Shown in pieces: positions 34,001-42,333 of a DNA stretch of 64,000 nt. The notes beneath the pieces were generated by a model. The model was not told the origin of the DNA, ran no database searches, and was given only the letters and a program-made list of their open reading frames with translations. The DNA comes from Luteolibacter yonseiensis (lineage in GTDB: Bacteria > Verrucomicrobiota > Verrucomicrobiia > Verrucomicrobiales > Akkermansiaceae): the NCBI RefSeq assembly GCF_016595465.1, contig NZ_JAENIK010000004.1, positions 868,001 to 932,000 of the forward strand. Reading direction: 5' to 3'. Every line of letters begins with the position of its first letter. Position 1 is the first letter of the stretch. The position numbers and the translations under genes are program-made.

Positions 34001-36440
34001 GCCGACCCAGAGCACCTTCCTGGATCTGCAGACGGCCATCGCCGGACGCACCCCCACCGAGACCATCGAGGGTGGAGGGAATGCCGAGCATGGTTTGCTG
34101 GGTCTCGCCTTCCATCCGCAGTATGCGTCCAACGGTTATTTCTACGTCGCCTACACCGTCCGCATCAGCACGATCTACTACCAACGCATCTCGCGCTTCC
34201 GTGTCGGTTCTGATCCGGCTGTGGCTGATCCATCCTCCGAACTGATCCTGCTCCAGCAGCTCGACGAGGGTTCGAACCACGACGGCGGAGACCTCCACTT
34301 CGGCCCCGCGGACGGCTATCTTTACTACGCCGCGGGAGACGAGGAGAACCCGAACGATTTCCGTCTGAACAGCCAGAAGGTGAACAAGGACTTCTTCGGC
34401 GGTGTGTTCCGCATCGATGTGGACAAGAAGCCCGGCAACCTCGAACCCAATCCACACGCTGCGATTCCCACCGACGGCGGGATCGCGCGGTTTTCCGTTC
34501 CCGCGGACAATCCCTACGTCCACACCAGCCTCGGCGGCACATGGGATGGCACTTACAACGGAGTGGAAATTTCTCCACTCGCGAACATCCGCACCGAGTT
34601 CTGGGCCACCGGATTGCGTCACGTCTGGCGCATGTCATTCGACTCCGTGACCGGCGACCTCTGGGCCGGAGACGTCGGCCAGGACACCTATGAGGAGGTG
34701 AACAAAGTGGTCAAAGGCGGCAACTACGGTTGGGTTTATCGCGAAGGAAAACACAACACCGCTTTCACCAATCCCGTGCCGCCGGCCAAGCCCGCGGGAT
34801 TCACCAGCATCGATCCCGTTTACGAATACGTCCACGCCGCCATCTCCGGGGATGCGAATTTCAAGGGGAACTCCGTTGTGGGAGGATACGTCTATCGGGG
34901 AACGCGTTATCCATCGCTGGTGGGCACTTATGTTTTCAGCGACTCTGTTTCGGGTCATGTCTGGCAGATGGACACGGCGACGGGGGCCGTAGGCCGCCTG
35001 ACGGGCTTGCCCGGTGCCTATGGGGTTTTTTCCGCCCAGGGGATCGATCCCTCGAACAAGGATCTGTTTTTCTGCGCGTATCTCACCGGGAAAATCATGC
35101 GCCTCACCACGGGCAGCACGGCGAACGACGGATTCCCGAAAACCCTGACCGCCACCGGATTGTTCTCGGATCTCACCGACCTGTCACCCGCGCCCGGCCT
35201 GCTTCCCTACCAGCCGAACCTCACGTTCTGGAGCGACTTCGCGGTCAAGCGTCGCTGGTTCACCATTCCCGATGCCGGGAGCAGGATGACCTGGAGCAAG
35301 GACGGAAACTGGACCTGCCCCACGGGCATGGTCTGGGTAAAGCACTTCGACCTCGAACTCAGCCGGGGAAATCCGGCGACCAGGAAACGCATCGAGACCC
35401 GCGTCCTCGTGAAAACCGATACCGGCAGCTACGGAGTCAGTTACCGTTGGAACGAAGCACAGACCGAAGCGACCCTGGTGGAGGATGCGGGAGCGGAGTT
35501 CGATGTGGCCATTGACGACCACGGCACGCCCCACACCCAACGCTGGCAGATCCCCAGCCGGTCGAGCTGCCTCACCTGCCACACGCCGCAGGCCGGGCAC
35601 GCGCTTTCCTTCAACACCCGCCAGCTCAACATGGATTTCAACATCAACGGCTACGGTGGAAACCAGTTGGAGACCCTGACAAACAACGGTTTTCTCACAA
35701 ATGCCCCGGACCCCGTGGCAACGCTCGCCCGCCACGTCCGGCCGGAGGAAACGCAGTATCCGCTGGAGCAACGGGCCCGCTCCTACTTCGCCGTGAATTG
35801 TTCCTACTGCCATCAGGCGGGTGGCAGTGTCGGTGGATTCTGGGATGGCCGCGCCCATCTGACGCTTGAGGAAACCGGGCTCATCCACGGTGCCGCGGTG
35901 AACAACGGCGGGAGTTCGCTGAACCAGTACATCGTGCCCGGCGACACCACCCACAGCATCGTGCTCAACCGCATGGCCGGAACCAACGGCTTCGGACGCA
36001 TGCCCCCGCTGGGGAGCTCGGAAACGGACCCCGCCAACATCCAGCTCATCACCGAGTGGATCAACAACGAGCTGCCGAACCGTCCGCTTTACGACCAATG
36101 GCGCGATGGATTCTTCAGCGTGTTCGACTCGAAAGGGGACAAGAACGCCGACCCGGACGGAGACGGCGTCACCAACTATCAGGAATACCTGTTGGGCAGC
36201 TCACCTCTCTCCGGCGGCGGATCATGGCAGGCGGCCATTTCCGATGGTTCATTGAACTTCCTCAGGAAATCCCATCGCTATTATTCCATCCAGACCAGTA
36301 ACGAGCTGGGCCAATGGCAGCCATGGTCCATCCCGGAATTGGAAAACAGCTACAAAGCCACCGACGAGCCGATTCAGATCCCGTTGCCTGAGAGCCCCGA
36401 TGGCAGGCAGTTCTTCCGCTTCAAGGTGAGCGAGCCGTGA
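31089..36440 (+). CDS. Giant LamG x3 / sugar dehydrogenase / diheme cytochrome c protein
   Basis: A 1783-aa secreted protein from a GTG start, with a short signal peptide (LLAVVAHCALVLPVSA). It has three near-identical LamG-like jelly rolls (about 20-275, 290-540, 555-800; each with SAYxDLP and KNWxRxFDFG). A cadherin-like segment follows (about 815-900; VLVDVLENDT). A GSDH-type six-bladed propeller spans about 915-1340 (AEHGLLGLAFHP, NHDGGDLHFGPADGYLY). A TIGR03806-like C-terminal part has two c-type heme sites, CLTCH at 1494-1498 and CSYCH at 1571-1575. It ends with the DxDxDG tail and FFRFKVSEP. It probably oxidises sugars and passes electrons to its own hemes. Its last 20 bp overlap the convergent ATP-grasp gene. 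Confidence 0.85.
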   Translation: MARLLAVVAHCALVLPVSAELTNRWSFGNDAGSAPAGTTVSDRVGSSAATVVGMNASFTGTSLTLPGSTTGNQTPAAISAYVDLPNGLISSKTNLTVEIWATPMSVKNWQRLFDFGRMASNNGQLSANARGDGASSGEILPTATAAPANATSSDDLAMAFHRDNTANTQRVMAKLDGAAELGSNTGAALAAGTQYHFVCTFTDGAGGAGASGGQVAWYLNGTLISTLDVNFHLSEIQDRNNWLGRSMYTADSNANISYNEVRLYNHALTPAEISANLTAGPDNLGEPEVVPAPVPDHLWTFTTQADSEASSGTAFTDSLGGKIATLRGNGGSLTGGAVVLPGSTTGNQTAATISAYLDLPNGIVTATPSVSFEAWAAPLSSKNWARLFDFGRCVSSHGAGAAPGEILDTAVAPGNTSAYDNLSLTFNNAGNMNSQQLEGQYDGNPAQYTFTTAATTAGTKYHYFFVVEDTSTGCQVRWYRNGALQNTANFAFHLSGMEDVNNWIGRSMYTGDSNSHLSLDELRIYRRVVTPAEILASYAAGPDPTIGPPEPPVPAPLPSRRWSFDSPAGNAVSGTEFLDTATGEIATVRGNGATTNGTELILPSTATTGNQSATNISAYLDLPDGIISSRPSMTVEAWLTPLSSKNWQRIFDFGNTTFTSGPGASTGEIIDGPNAPGNFVSNDNLFLSLNNGGTLGSNRVEAKLANGAATALNTDLSSTTTVGTQYQFTMTVADGAGVSGATGCLVKWYRNGVLGGSIDLPYRLPDLHDVNNWIGRSMWAADSNAHFRLNELRLYDRAISAAEVNSSFAAGPDAVFPPPVAAGDEATIHPDQKVLVDVLENDTGGPLPGTLEILIPPATGTATVSNGKILYAHHGAGTAPVTFTYRVGNISGNTATGTVTIRFSNSLRLTNEKLAMPAAPPTNAWQLVEGLPGLTFNQPLCLTSPPGDARRLFICERMAKIKLVPDVTATSPTQSTFLDLQTAIAGRTPTETIEGGGNAEHGLLGLAFHPQYASNGYFYVAYTVRISTIYYQRISRFRVGSDPAVADPSSELILLQQLDEGSNHDGGDLHFGPADGYLYYAAGDEENPNDFRLNSQKVNKDFFGGVFRIDVDKKPGNLEPNPHAAIPTDGGIARFSVPADNPYVHTSLGGTWDGTYNGVEISPLANIRTEFWATGLRHVWRMSFDSVTGDLWAGDVGQDTYEEVNKVVKGGNYGWVYREGKHNTAFTNPVPPAKPAGFTSIDPVYEYVHAAISGDANFKGNSVVGGYVYRGTRYPSLVGTYVFSDSVSGHVWQMDTATGAVGRLTGLPGAYGVFSAQGIDPSNKDLFFCAYLTGKIMRLTTGSTANDGFPKTLTATGLFSDLTDLSPAPGLLPYQPNLTFWSDFAVKRRWFTIPDAGSRMTWSKDGNWTCPTGMVWVKHFDLELSRGNPATRKRIETRVLVKTDTGSYGVSYRWNEAQTEATLVEDAGAEFDVAIDDHGTPHTQRWQIPSRSSCLTCHTPQAGHALSFNTRQLNMDFNINGYGGNQLETLTNNGFLTNAPDPVATLARHVRPEETQYPLEQRARSYFAVNCSYCHQAGGSVGGFWDGRAHLTLEETGLIHGAAVNNGGSSLNQYIVPGDTTHSIVLNRMAGTNGFGRMPPLGSSETDPANIQLITEWINNELPNRPLYDQWRDGFFSVFDSKGDKNADPDGDGVTNYQEYLLGSSPLSGGGSWQAAISDGSLNFLRKSHRYYSIQTSNELGQWQPWSIPELENSYKATDEPIQIPLPESPDGRQFFRFKVSEP

Positions 36441-37584
36441 GATGCTGCGGTGGTGCTTGGGCCCACGCTCGCAATTCCGCTTCGTAGGTGTCCATTCCGT
36501 TCCACAGCACTTTTGGCAGGAGATCTCCGAATGCGTTCACCTCGGCGACCACGAAACGGCGGAAGGAGGAATCCACCATGAGATCAACCGCAAGGTAATG
36601 GCATCTGGAAAAGCAGACTGCGGCAGCTTCCGCTGTGCGCATTGCGGCAAGCCATTTCGCCTCTCCCAGCTGGGTTCGTACCGCATCCGCATCACCGCGC
36701 TGGTTTCCAAGATGGAGGTTGGTGATCGGAGAGCGGCTGGTTCTCACCACAACGTGGGCGGCTTGTCCGGCAATGACAAGAATCCGCAGATCATAAGTCC
36801 GTCCACCGATGGAAGCCTTGGGAATCCATCTTTCCGCCATCGCACGCTCTTGGCAGATGGCATCCACCCGTTCGCGGATTTGTGACAGATCCTTGAGTTT
36901 TTCGAGACGCAGGGAATTGTGGACATGCTGATTTCCAGAAAAAACCGCCGAGGTGGTGGCTTGCCAGCGGTTCCGGCCGTCTGTTTCCAAAGCGATCACT
37001 CCGGAGGCGGATGAACTGTGACATGGCTTGAGGAAAACCCGGGACAGTCCGGCTTCGCTCATGCGGTTGTGAAGATCCTGGAAGTCTCTGCAAATTCCCA
37101 GATTCTTGGCGATCGGAACTCCGGCATCATGAAGAAGCTCCTGAGTGGCAGCCTTGTCGAATGCCACGGCAATGTCCAAAGGTTCGTTCATGATCGGGAC
37201 GCCTGAAACATCAGCCGCGGATTGGATGATTCCCAAGGCCGAGAACCAGCCGTGATACCATTGTCGCTGCAATCGCACGCGCCCGGGATCTTCCTCAAGG
37301 TTCCCTGCGTCTGCTGCGGAAATCCAAGGCCAGAGATTCTCCACCTGGGACGTTCCACTTCCCAAGCAGATCAACCGCCGTTCCACTTCAAAATCCTCAC
37401 CTGCGGACTCGATACGCAAGGCGCATGCTCCCTGCAGATGTTCATGAAGCGGGAAATCATCCCGCAGGACGTTGATCCATGGCAGTATCAGGGGCTCCGG
37501 ATGCCCAACCCTTACACAGGCGTCCCGGAAGAACGCCGCACGCCGGTTCCCGGGGTTGCAGATGAGGGCGATGCGTCCGCTCAT
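36421..37584 (-). CDS. STM4014-family ATP-grasp protein
   Basis: A 387-aa protein. ATP-grasp features are visible: FDKAATQELLHDAGVPIAKN, a Lys in VFLKPCHSSSASGV and a late acidic metal site (LAVDLMV, VAEVNAFGD). The N-terminal half (ICNPGNRRAAFF) fits the STM4014 family named after Salmonella. These enzymes join a carboxylate to an amine or thiol through an acyl-phosphate. The ATG directly abuts the TAG of the LRR gene (37585), so the two are coupled. The 3' end overlaps the convergent giant dehydrogenase gene by 20 bp. The substrate is unknown. Confidence 0.8.
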   Translation of the reverse strand: MSGRIALICNPGNRRAAFFRDACVRVGHPEPLILPWINVLRDDFPLHEHLQGACALRIESAGEDFEVERRLICLGSGTSQVENLWPWISAADAGNLEEDPGRVRLQRQWYHGWFSALGIIQSAADVSGVPIMNEPLDIAVAFDKAATQELLHDAGVPIAKNLGICRDFQDLHNRMSEAGLSRVFLKPCHSSSASGVIALETDGRNRWQATTSAVFSGNQHVHNSLRLEKLKDLSQIRERVDAICQERAMAERWIPKASIGGRTYDLRILVIAGQAAHVVVRTSRSPITNLHLGNQRGDADAVRTQLGEAKWLAAMRTAEAAAVCFSRCHYLAVDLMVDSSFRRFVVAEVNAFGDLLPKVLWNGMDTYEAELRAWAQAPPQHLTARSP

Positions 37585-38511
37585 CTATTCGCCCACCGCC
37601 ACGTAGCGGTAAATTTCTCCATTATATTCGTCCGGTTTTTCCTGTCCGTCCACGTCCACCTCGATGCCGAGAGACTGAAAACGGTTGGCCACGGATTCCG
37701 AGATGAAGTTCCTGTGGAGATTGAGTTTTTTGAGATTTCTCACCCGTGGGCTGTCCAAAAGCTTTGCCGCGCCTTCGTCAGTCATGACACCAAGTGAGAG
37801 ATCCAGGGATTCCAGTTTGTCCAATATCGGAGAGTCTGCCAGCGCTGTGGCGATTTCGTTCTGGATGTCGCTGTTTCCAAGCGCGAGATGTTTCAGTTTC
37901 GGAAAAATCTCCGGATTCAAAAGCGGCAGGACATCCGTCAGGGAACCGTCGAATCCGTATTCGTCCGTTCCAAGCCACAACTCGAGACGCTCCAATTCGG
38001 GAAATGCGGAATCCGCGATGCCATGCAGCACCGCCTTCGGCATGCCGCCGGTTTCGATGATCAACCGCTTGAGTCCCAGATGTCGGCAGGGCTGGAATGC
38101 GAGTCCGTCCTGCCCGCGGGACCGCAGTTCCTCCAATTCAGGGAAAATCCGCAGGACCCGCGAAATGTCGCCCTGTTGGATCCACGACATCTCGTTCTCT
38201 TCCTGGGTGATGTCACCGAGAAACATTCCCCGCAGCTTGGGAAGCTTGGCACGGCCTGATTCCAAGAGGTCGAGAAACGCCTCCTGCCCCGTTTCTCCGC
38301 CTGCCTCGTCGGCCATTCCAAAAATGATCGCCACCGTATCCGCGACTTCGGGCGATTCCAGGTAGCGTTGGAAATGTTCGAGCGGGCTTTCTTCCGCATC
38401 ATAGGAATAACCGAAGCGATAGATGGCCCCGGAAGGCTGGAATCGCGTGTCGCCCGAGGCTTCTTCGACCGGCAGGCCGAACCAATTTTCAAGATGCGAA
38501 TCGTTGAGCAT
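37585..38511 (-). CDS. STM4015-family leucine-rich-repeat protein
   Basis: 308 aa from the ATG at 38511; longer in-frame starts run into the divergent HAD gene. The N-terminal about 120 residues contain WFGLPVEEA and YRFGYSYDAEES. Then come several LRR units (ELERLELWLG, LKHLALGNSDI, LESLDLSLGVMTDEGAAKLL, LKKLNLHRNFI). It has no enzyme motif and is cytoplasmic. In STM4011-4015 loci it probably recognises a partner or substrate. It is the first gene of the two-gene minus operon with the ATP-grasp gene. Confidence 0.8.
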   Translation of the reverse strand: MLNDSHLENWFGLPVEEASGDTRFQPSGAIYRFGYSYDAEESPLEHFQRYLESPEVADTVAIIFGMADEAGGETGQEAFLDLLESGRAKLPKLRGMFLGDITQEENEMSWIQQGDISRVLRIFPELEELRSRGQDGLAFQPCRHLGLKRLIIETGGMPKAVLHGIADSAFPELERLELWLGTDEYGFDGSLTDVLPLLNPEIFPKLKHLALGNSDIQNEIATALADSPILDKLESLDLSLGVMTDEGAAKLLDSPRVRNLKKLNLHRNFISESVANRFQSLGIEVDVDGQEKPDEYNGEIYRYVAVGE

Positions 38512-38525
38512 GGAAGAGATGGTTT

Positions 38526-38554
38526 TTGATCGAAAGCTCTGATTCAGATGACAT
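38526..38554 (+). promoter_or_regulatory. Possible promoter of the HAD/radical SAM operon
   Basis: TTGATC (38526-38531), a 17-bp spacer and TGACAT (38549-38554), 12 bp before the HAD ATG. It lies in a divergent intergenic space of only 55 bp, so both arms of the cluster would be switched from one small region. Confidence 0.35.
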
Positions 38555-38566
38555 GATCCGTCGGCG

Positions 38567-39253
38567 ATGCAAAGTTTTTTCCCGGATATCAAAGCCGTCG
38601 CCTTCGATTTGGACGACACCTTGTTTGACCGGGAGGAGTCTGTTAGGTCGTTGCTGGGTTCATGGCTCGGCCCTGTTCCGTCCGGAACCATGGAGGAAAT
38701 TTTATGGCGGGATGCGGGCGGCCATTCTCCCCGCGAACTTTTTTTTGACTGGCTCGGAAAGACTTTTCCGGGACTGGGCGATGATCTGTGGAGGCGCTTC
38801 CGGGAGGAGATTTCCGCGCATGTCATGGTTGATCCGGCCGCTCGCGGGTTGTTGGAGCAAATTGCCTCCAGCGGTCTTTCCCTTGGCTTGTTGTCGAATG
38901 GCGGCACGGTCCATCAGTTGGCCAAGCTGCAAGCCACCGGACTGGCCGGGTATTTTCTGCCGGAGCGCGTTCTCATTTCCGAAGCGCTTGGTATGGACAA
39001 GCCGGATCCCGGGGCATTCGTCGCTTTGACCGGAGTGCTGGGCTTGCCCCCGGAGCACATTCTTTTCATTGGAGATGATCCTGTGTTCGATGTCGCAGGG
39101 GCGAAGTGCGCCGGATTGAAGACCTGCTGGCTGAGAAGGCGTAATGGGAGTGGAAACTGTGGAGATGCAGATCTCGCGATTGATTCATTGTTTGAATTGA
39201 TGAACCCCTTCCGGCGATTGGCGATGCTGGACAAGGCAATCCCCGACGTTTAG
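38567..39253 (+). CDS. HAD-superfamily hydrolase (subfamily IA)
   Basis: A 228-aa protein. Motif I is FDLDDTLF with nucleophile D14 and acid D16. Motif II is LLSNGG, the motif III Lys is in MDKPDPGAF and motif IV is FIGDDPVFDV. An alpha-helical cap (about 20-95) fits subfamily IA phosphatases. It is the first plus-strand gene of the STM401x cluster, 8 bp before the next gene. A HAD gene is not one of the five named STM401x families, so it may supply a cluster-specific dephosphorylation. The substrate is unknown. Confidence 0.85.
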   Translation: MQSFFPDIKAVAFDLDDTLFDREESVRSLLGSWLGPVPSGTMEEILWRDAGGHSPRELFFDWLGKTFPGLGDDLWRRFREEISAHVMVDPAARGLLEQIASSGLSLGLLSNGGTVHQLAKLQATGLAGYFLPERVLISEALGMDKPDPGAFVALTGVLGLPPEHILFIGDDPVFDVAGAKCAGLKTCWLRRRNGSGNCGDADLAIDSLFELMNPFRRLAMLDKAIPDV

Positions 39254-39261
39254 CTCATCAC

Positions 39262-40062
39262 ATGCCTCCGGACATGAATCAGCTTCTCGGCACACACGAT
39301 CTGGTCTGGGTCGTGCCGGATGCCTTGCGATTTGATGTCGCGGAGCGGGAAATGCGAAATGGCGGCACGCCGAATCTGGCCGCGCTTTTTCCCAGCGGCT
39401 GGGAAAAACGGCACTCGCCAGGGAGTTTCACCTTTCCGGCGCATCAGGCGTTTTTCGCGGGATTCCTGCCGACGCCTGCGGACCCGGCAGCTGATAGACA
39501 ACGGCTTTTTGCGGCACGTTTCGCGGGCAGCGAGACCGCCGGTGCAGGCACGGTGTTGTTTGACGAGCCGGACATCGTCCATGGTTTGGAGGCGAGGGGC
39601 TATCATACATTGTGCATCGGAGGAGTGGGTTTCTTCAACCGCCAGACGGAGCTCAGCAGGGTGTTACCCGGCTATTTCGCGGAGAGCCATTGGTCCGAGG
39701 AAACCGGCGTCACCCATCCGGACTCCGCTCGCATCCAGTTCGAACTCGCGGCGCGCCGGCTTGGCGAGATACGGGTGGACCAGAAGGTTTTCCTGTTCGT
39801 CAATCTCAGCGCGATCCACCAACCGAACCGGCATTATATTCCCGGTGCCAGGGAGGACAATCTGGCAACCCATGCGGCGGCGCTGCGGGAGGTGGACAGC
39901 CGGTTTCCGATCCTGCTGGAAGCGTTGAAATCCCGAGGCCCGGTTCATTTGCTGGTATTTTCCGACCACGGCACGCTTTACGGTGAGGATGGATTCACCG
40001 GACACCGCTTCGGCCATCCTGACATCTATACCGTGCCGTATGCAGCGGCTCTTCTTCCCTGA
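39262..40062 (+). CDS. STM4013/SEN3800-family alkaline-phosphatase-fold hydrolase
   Basis: A 266-aa protein. Metal-site motifs of the alkaline phosphatase superfamily are visible: VVPDALRFD (D20, D25), a likely nucleophile segment GSFTFPAHQAFFAG, FSDHGTLYGEDG and GHRFGHPD. It lacks a signal peptide, so it acts in the cytoplasm. It lies between the HAD and radical SAM genes with gaps of 8 and 5 bp. The expected chemistry is hydrolysis or transfer of a phospho- or sulfo-group. A second Met at residue 5 is an alternative start. Confidence 0.8.
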   Translation: MPPDMNQLLGTHDLVWVVPDALRFDVAEREMRNGGTPNLAALFPSGWEKRHSPGSFTFPAHQAFFAGFLPTPADPAADRQRLFAARFAGSETAGAGTVLFDEPDIVHGLEARGYHTLCIGGVGFFNRQTELSRVLPGYFAESHWSEETGVTHPDSARIQFELAARRLGEIRVDQKVFLFVNLSAIHQPNRHYIPGAREDNLATHAAALREVDSRFPILLEALKSRGPVHLLVFSDHGTLYGEDGFTGHRFGHPDIYTVPYAAALLP

Positions 40063-40067
40063 CAATC

Positions 40068-41393
40068 ATGCCGCACACACTTGCCGAGCGCCTCTCCGAT
40101 GATCCCTATCAGGGCTATGCCTACGCTTATCCGCACAAGACCGCCTATCGGCACTTTGACAAATCCATTCCGCTGCGGAACCTGTGGCAAGGGGAGGATC
40201 GGGACTCGCTCTTTCTGTATGTGCATCTCCCGTTTTGTGAAATGCGTTGCGGCTTCTGCAATCTCTTCACCACCACGAATCCCGCGGAAGGCCTTGTGCA
40301 ACGTTATCTCGCCGCACTGGAAACCCAGACGGCTTGTACTGTGGAAGCGCTCGGGCAGCATGGCTTTGTCCGGGGCGCGATCGGTGGAGGCACGCCCACG
40401 TTTCTAACACCAGATGAGCTGGGACGGCTTTTTGAAATGCTTGACCGCCATTGTTCGCTTTTGCCCGGGATGCCTCTTTCATGTGAGCTTTCCCCCGCCA
40501 CGGCGGATCCCGAAAAACTCGCGGTTCTGAAAGCTTGCGGTGTCACGCGCGCCAGCATCGGTGTGCAGAGTTTCATCGAGAGCGAGACCCGGACGCTCGG
40601 CAGGCCGCAAAAACCCGCCACCGTGCACCAGGCGTTGGGACGGCTCCGGGACGCGGCGTTTCCGGTATTGAACATTGATCTGATCTACGGAGCGGTGGGG
40701 CAGACGGTTGTTTCCTGGGAGGAATCGTTGCGGGCCGCTCTCGAATACTCGCCGGAGGAAATTTTCCTTTATCCGCTTTATGTGCGACCGTTGACAGGAC
40801 TGGACCGCATCGGACGTGATCCATCCGATCTGAGGCTGGATCTGTATCGGGCGGGCCGGGATTTCCTGCTCCAGCGTGGTTACCGGCAGATTTCCATGAG
40901 GCTTTTCCGTCGGATCGGATGCGCTGCGGAAGATGGGGGATCCGCGGCCTATTGTTGCCAGGAGGATGGGATGGTGGGGCTTGGCGCGGGCGCGAGGAGT
41001 TATACCAGACACGTGCATTATTGCACCGAATACGCGGTGGGGCGCGGCGGCATCATGGAAATCATCGGAGACTATGTGGACAGGAGCGCCGCCGAGCATT
41101 CCTCAGCGGTTTATGGTTGCACCCTCGACACGGCGGAGCAGAAACGCCGTTACGTCATCAAGTCCCTGCTTCGTGCCGATGGATTGTGCGCTTCCGCATA
41201 CGCGGATTATTTCGGCACGGAATGCCTTATGGATTTTCCGGAACTCGGTGAGCTCGAAAGTTCGCCGCTCGCCACTTGGTGTGACGGTGTGTTGATTCTG
41301 ACGGATGCGGGGTTCGAGCGGGCGGATACCATCGGCCCATGGCTCTATTCCACTGTCGTGGCGGATGAAATGCAGCACTATCAGTTCGCATGA
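40068..41393 (+). CDS. STM4012-family radical SAM enzyme (HemN-like)
   Basis: A 441-aa protein. The 4Fe-4S cluster motif is C57-x3-C61-x2-C64 in HLPFCEMRCGFCNLF. The SAM-binding GGGTPTFL and HemN-type segments (ASIGVQSFIESE, NIDLIYGAVGQT, YPLYVRPLTGL) follow. The C-terminal domain resembles that of coproporphyrinogen dehydrogenase relatives. It overlaps the next radical SAM gene by 4 bp. It is not a heme-pathway enzyme by context; STM4012 proteins occur only with the other STM401x members. The reaction is unknown. Confidence 0.88.
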   Translation: MPHTLAERLSDDPYQGYAYAYPHKTAYRHFDKSIPLRNLWQGEDRDSLFLYVHLPFCEMRCGFCNLFTTTNPAEGLVQRYLAALETQTACTVEALGQHGFVRGAIGGGTPTFLTPDELGRLFEMLDRHCSLLPGMPLSCELSPATADPEKLAVLKACGVTRASIGVQSFIESETRTLGRPQKPATVHQALGRLRDAAFPVLNIDLIYGAVGQTVVSWEESLRAALEYSPEEIFLYPLYVRPLTGLDRIGRDPSDLRLDLYRAGRDFLLQRGYRQISMRLFRRIGCAAEDGGSAAYCCQEDGMVGLGAGARSYTRHVHYCTEYAVGRGGIMEIIGDYVDRSAAEHSSAVYGCTLDTAEQKRRYVIKSLLRADGLCASAYADYFGTECLMDFPELGELESSPLATWCDGVLILTDAGFERADTIGPWLYSTVVADEMQHYQFA

Positions 41394-42250
41394 GCCACAG
41401 ATGGAACATCCTCTATCGCGGTCCGCTTTCGAGCTGCAATTACGCGTGTGACTATTGCCCGTTCGCCAAGACGCGGAACACCGGTGAGGAATTGCGGGAT
41501 GACGCGGCGAAGCTCACACGTTTTATCGACCAGGTGGAACGCCGCGAAGATCGTGAGATCGGCGTGCTCTTCACGCCATGGGGGGAGGCACTGGTCCATC
41601 GTGCCTATCAGCAGGCATTGCTCCGGTTGGGACGCATGAACCACGTCTATCGAGCCGCGATCCAGACCAATCTGGCGTGCTCTCTGGATTGGTTGGAAGA
41701 GGCTGACCGGGATACCGTGGCACTCTGGTGCACGTTTCACCCGACGGAGACCACCGTGGGAAAGTTCGCCGCAAAAATCCACCGGCTGCGGGAAACGGGT
41801 ATCCGTCACAGTGTCGGCGTGGTAGGATTGAAGGAACATCAGGCGGATATCGCCGCCCTTCGCTCCGCTCTGCCGGAGGATACTTATTTATGGGTAAACG
41901 CCTACAAGCGTGTGGCGGACTATTATGGTGCGGAGGACGTCGAATTCCTGCGCTCGATCGATCGCCTGTTTCCCATCAACAACCAACGTCATCCGAGCCG
42001 GGGGCTGCCCTGCCACTCCGGGCACGCGAGTTTCACCGTGGATGGTGATGGAATGGCGCGCCGCTGCCATTTCATTGCCAGTCCGCTGGGGAGCTTCTAC
42101 GATGCGGACTTCGACAAGTTCCTGGCTCCGTCGCCTGTCCCGTGTGTCAACGACACCTGCGGCTGTCATATCGGGTATGTGCATCTGCCGCATCTCGGAT
42201 TGGATGAGGTTTATGGCGATGGGATTTTGGAACGTATACCGATGGGTTGA
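41390..42250 (+). CDS. STM4011-family radical SAM enzyme
   Basis: A 286-aa protein. The cluster motif C16-x3-C20-x2-C23 lies near the N-terminus (SSCNYACDYCPF). Five further cysteines (C208, C226, C252, C257, C259) near the C-terminus, including NDTCGCHIG, suggest an auxiliary iron-sulfur cluster as in SPASM-like enzymes. Translation is coupled to STM4012 by a 4-bp overlap, so the two probably act in sequence. The substrate is unknown. A peptide or small-molecule scaffold is possible, but no precursor peptide gene was found nearby. Confidence 0.85.
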   Translation: MSHRWNILYRGPLSSCNYACDYCPFAKTRNTGEELRDDAAKLTRFIDQVERREDREIGVLFTPWGEALVHRAYQQALLRLGRMNHVYRAAIQTNLACSLDWLEEADRDTVALWCTFHPTETTVGKFAAKIHRLRETGIRHSVGVVGLKEHQADIAALRSALPEDTYLWVNAYKRVADYYGAEDVEFLRSIDRLFPINNQRHPSRGLPCHSGHASFTVDGDGMARRCHFIASPLGSFYDADFDKFLAPSPVPCVNDTCGCHIGYVHLPHLGLDEVYGDGILERIPMG

Positions 42251-42333
42251 TGGCGTTTGCCCTTTGAAAAAATTCGAAGCCTGTCAGTTGTTTCTCCTGT
42301 CATCACCATGACGCCGATGTGTCACCCCCGATC

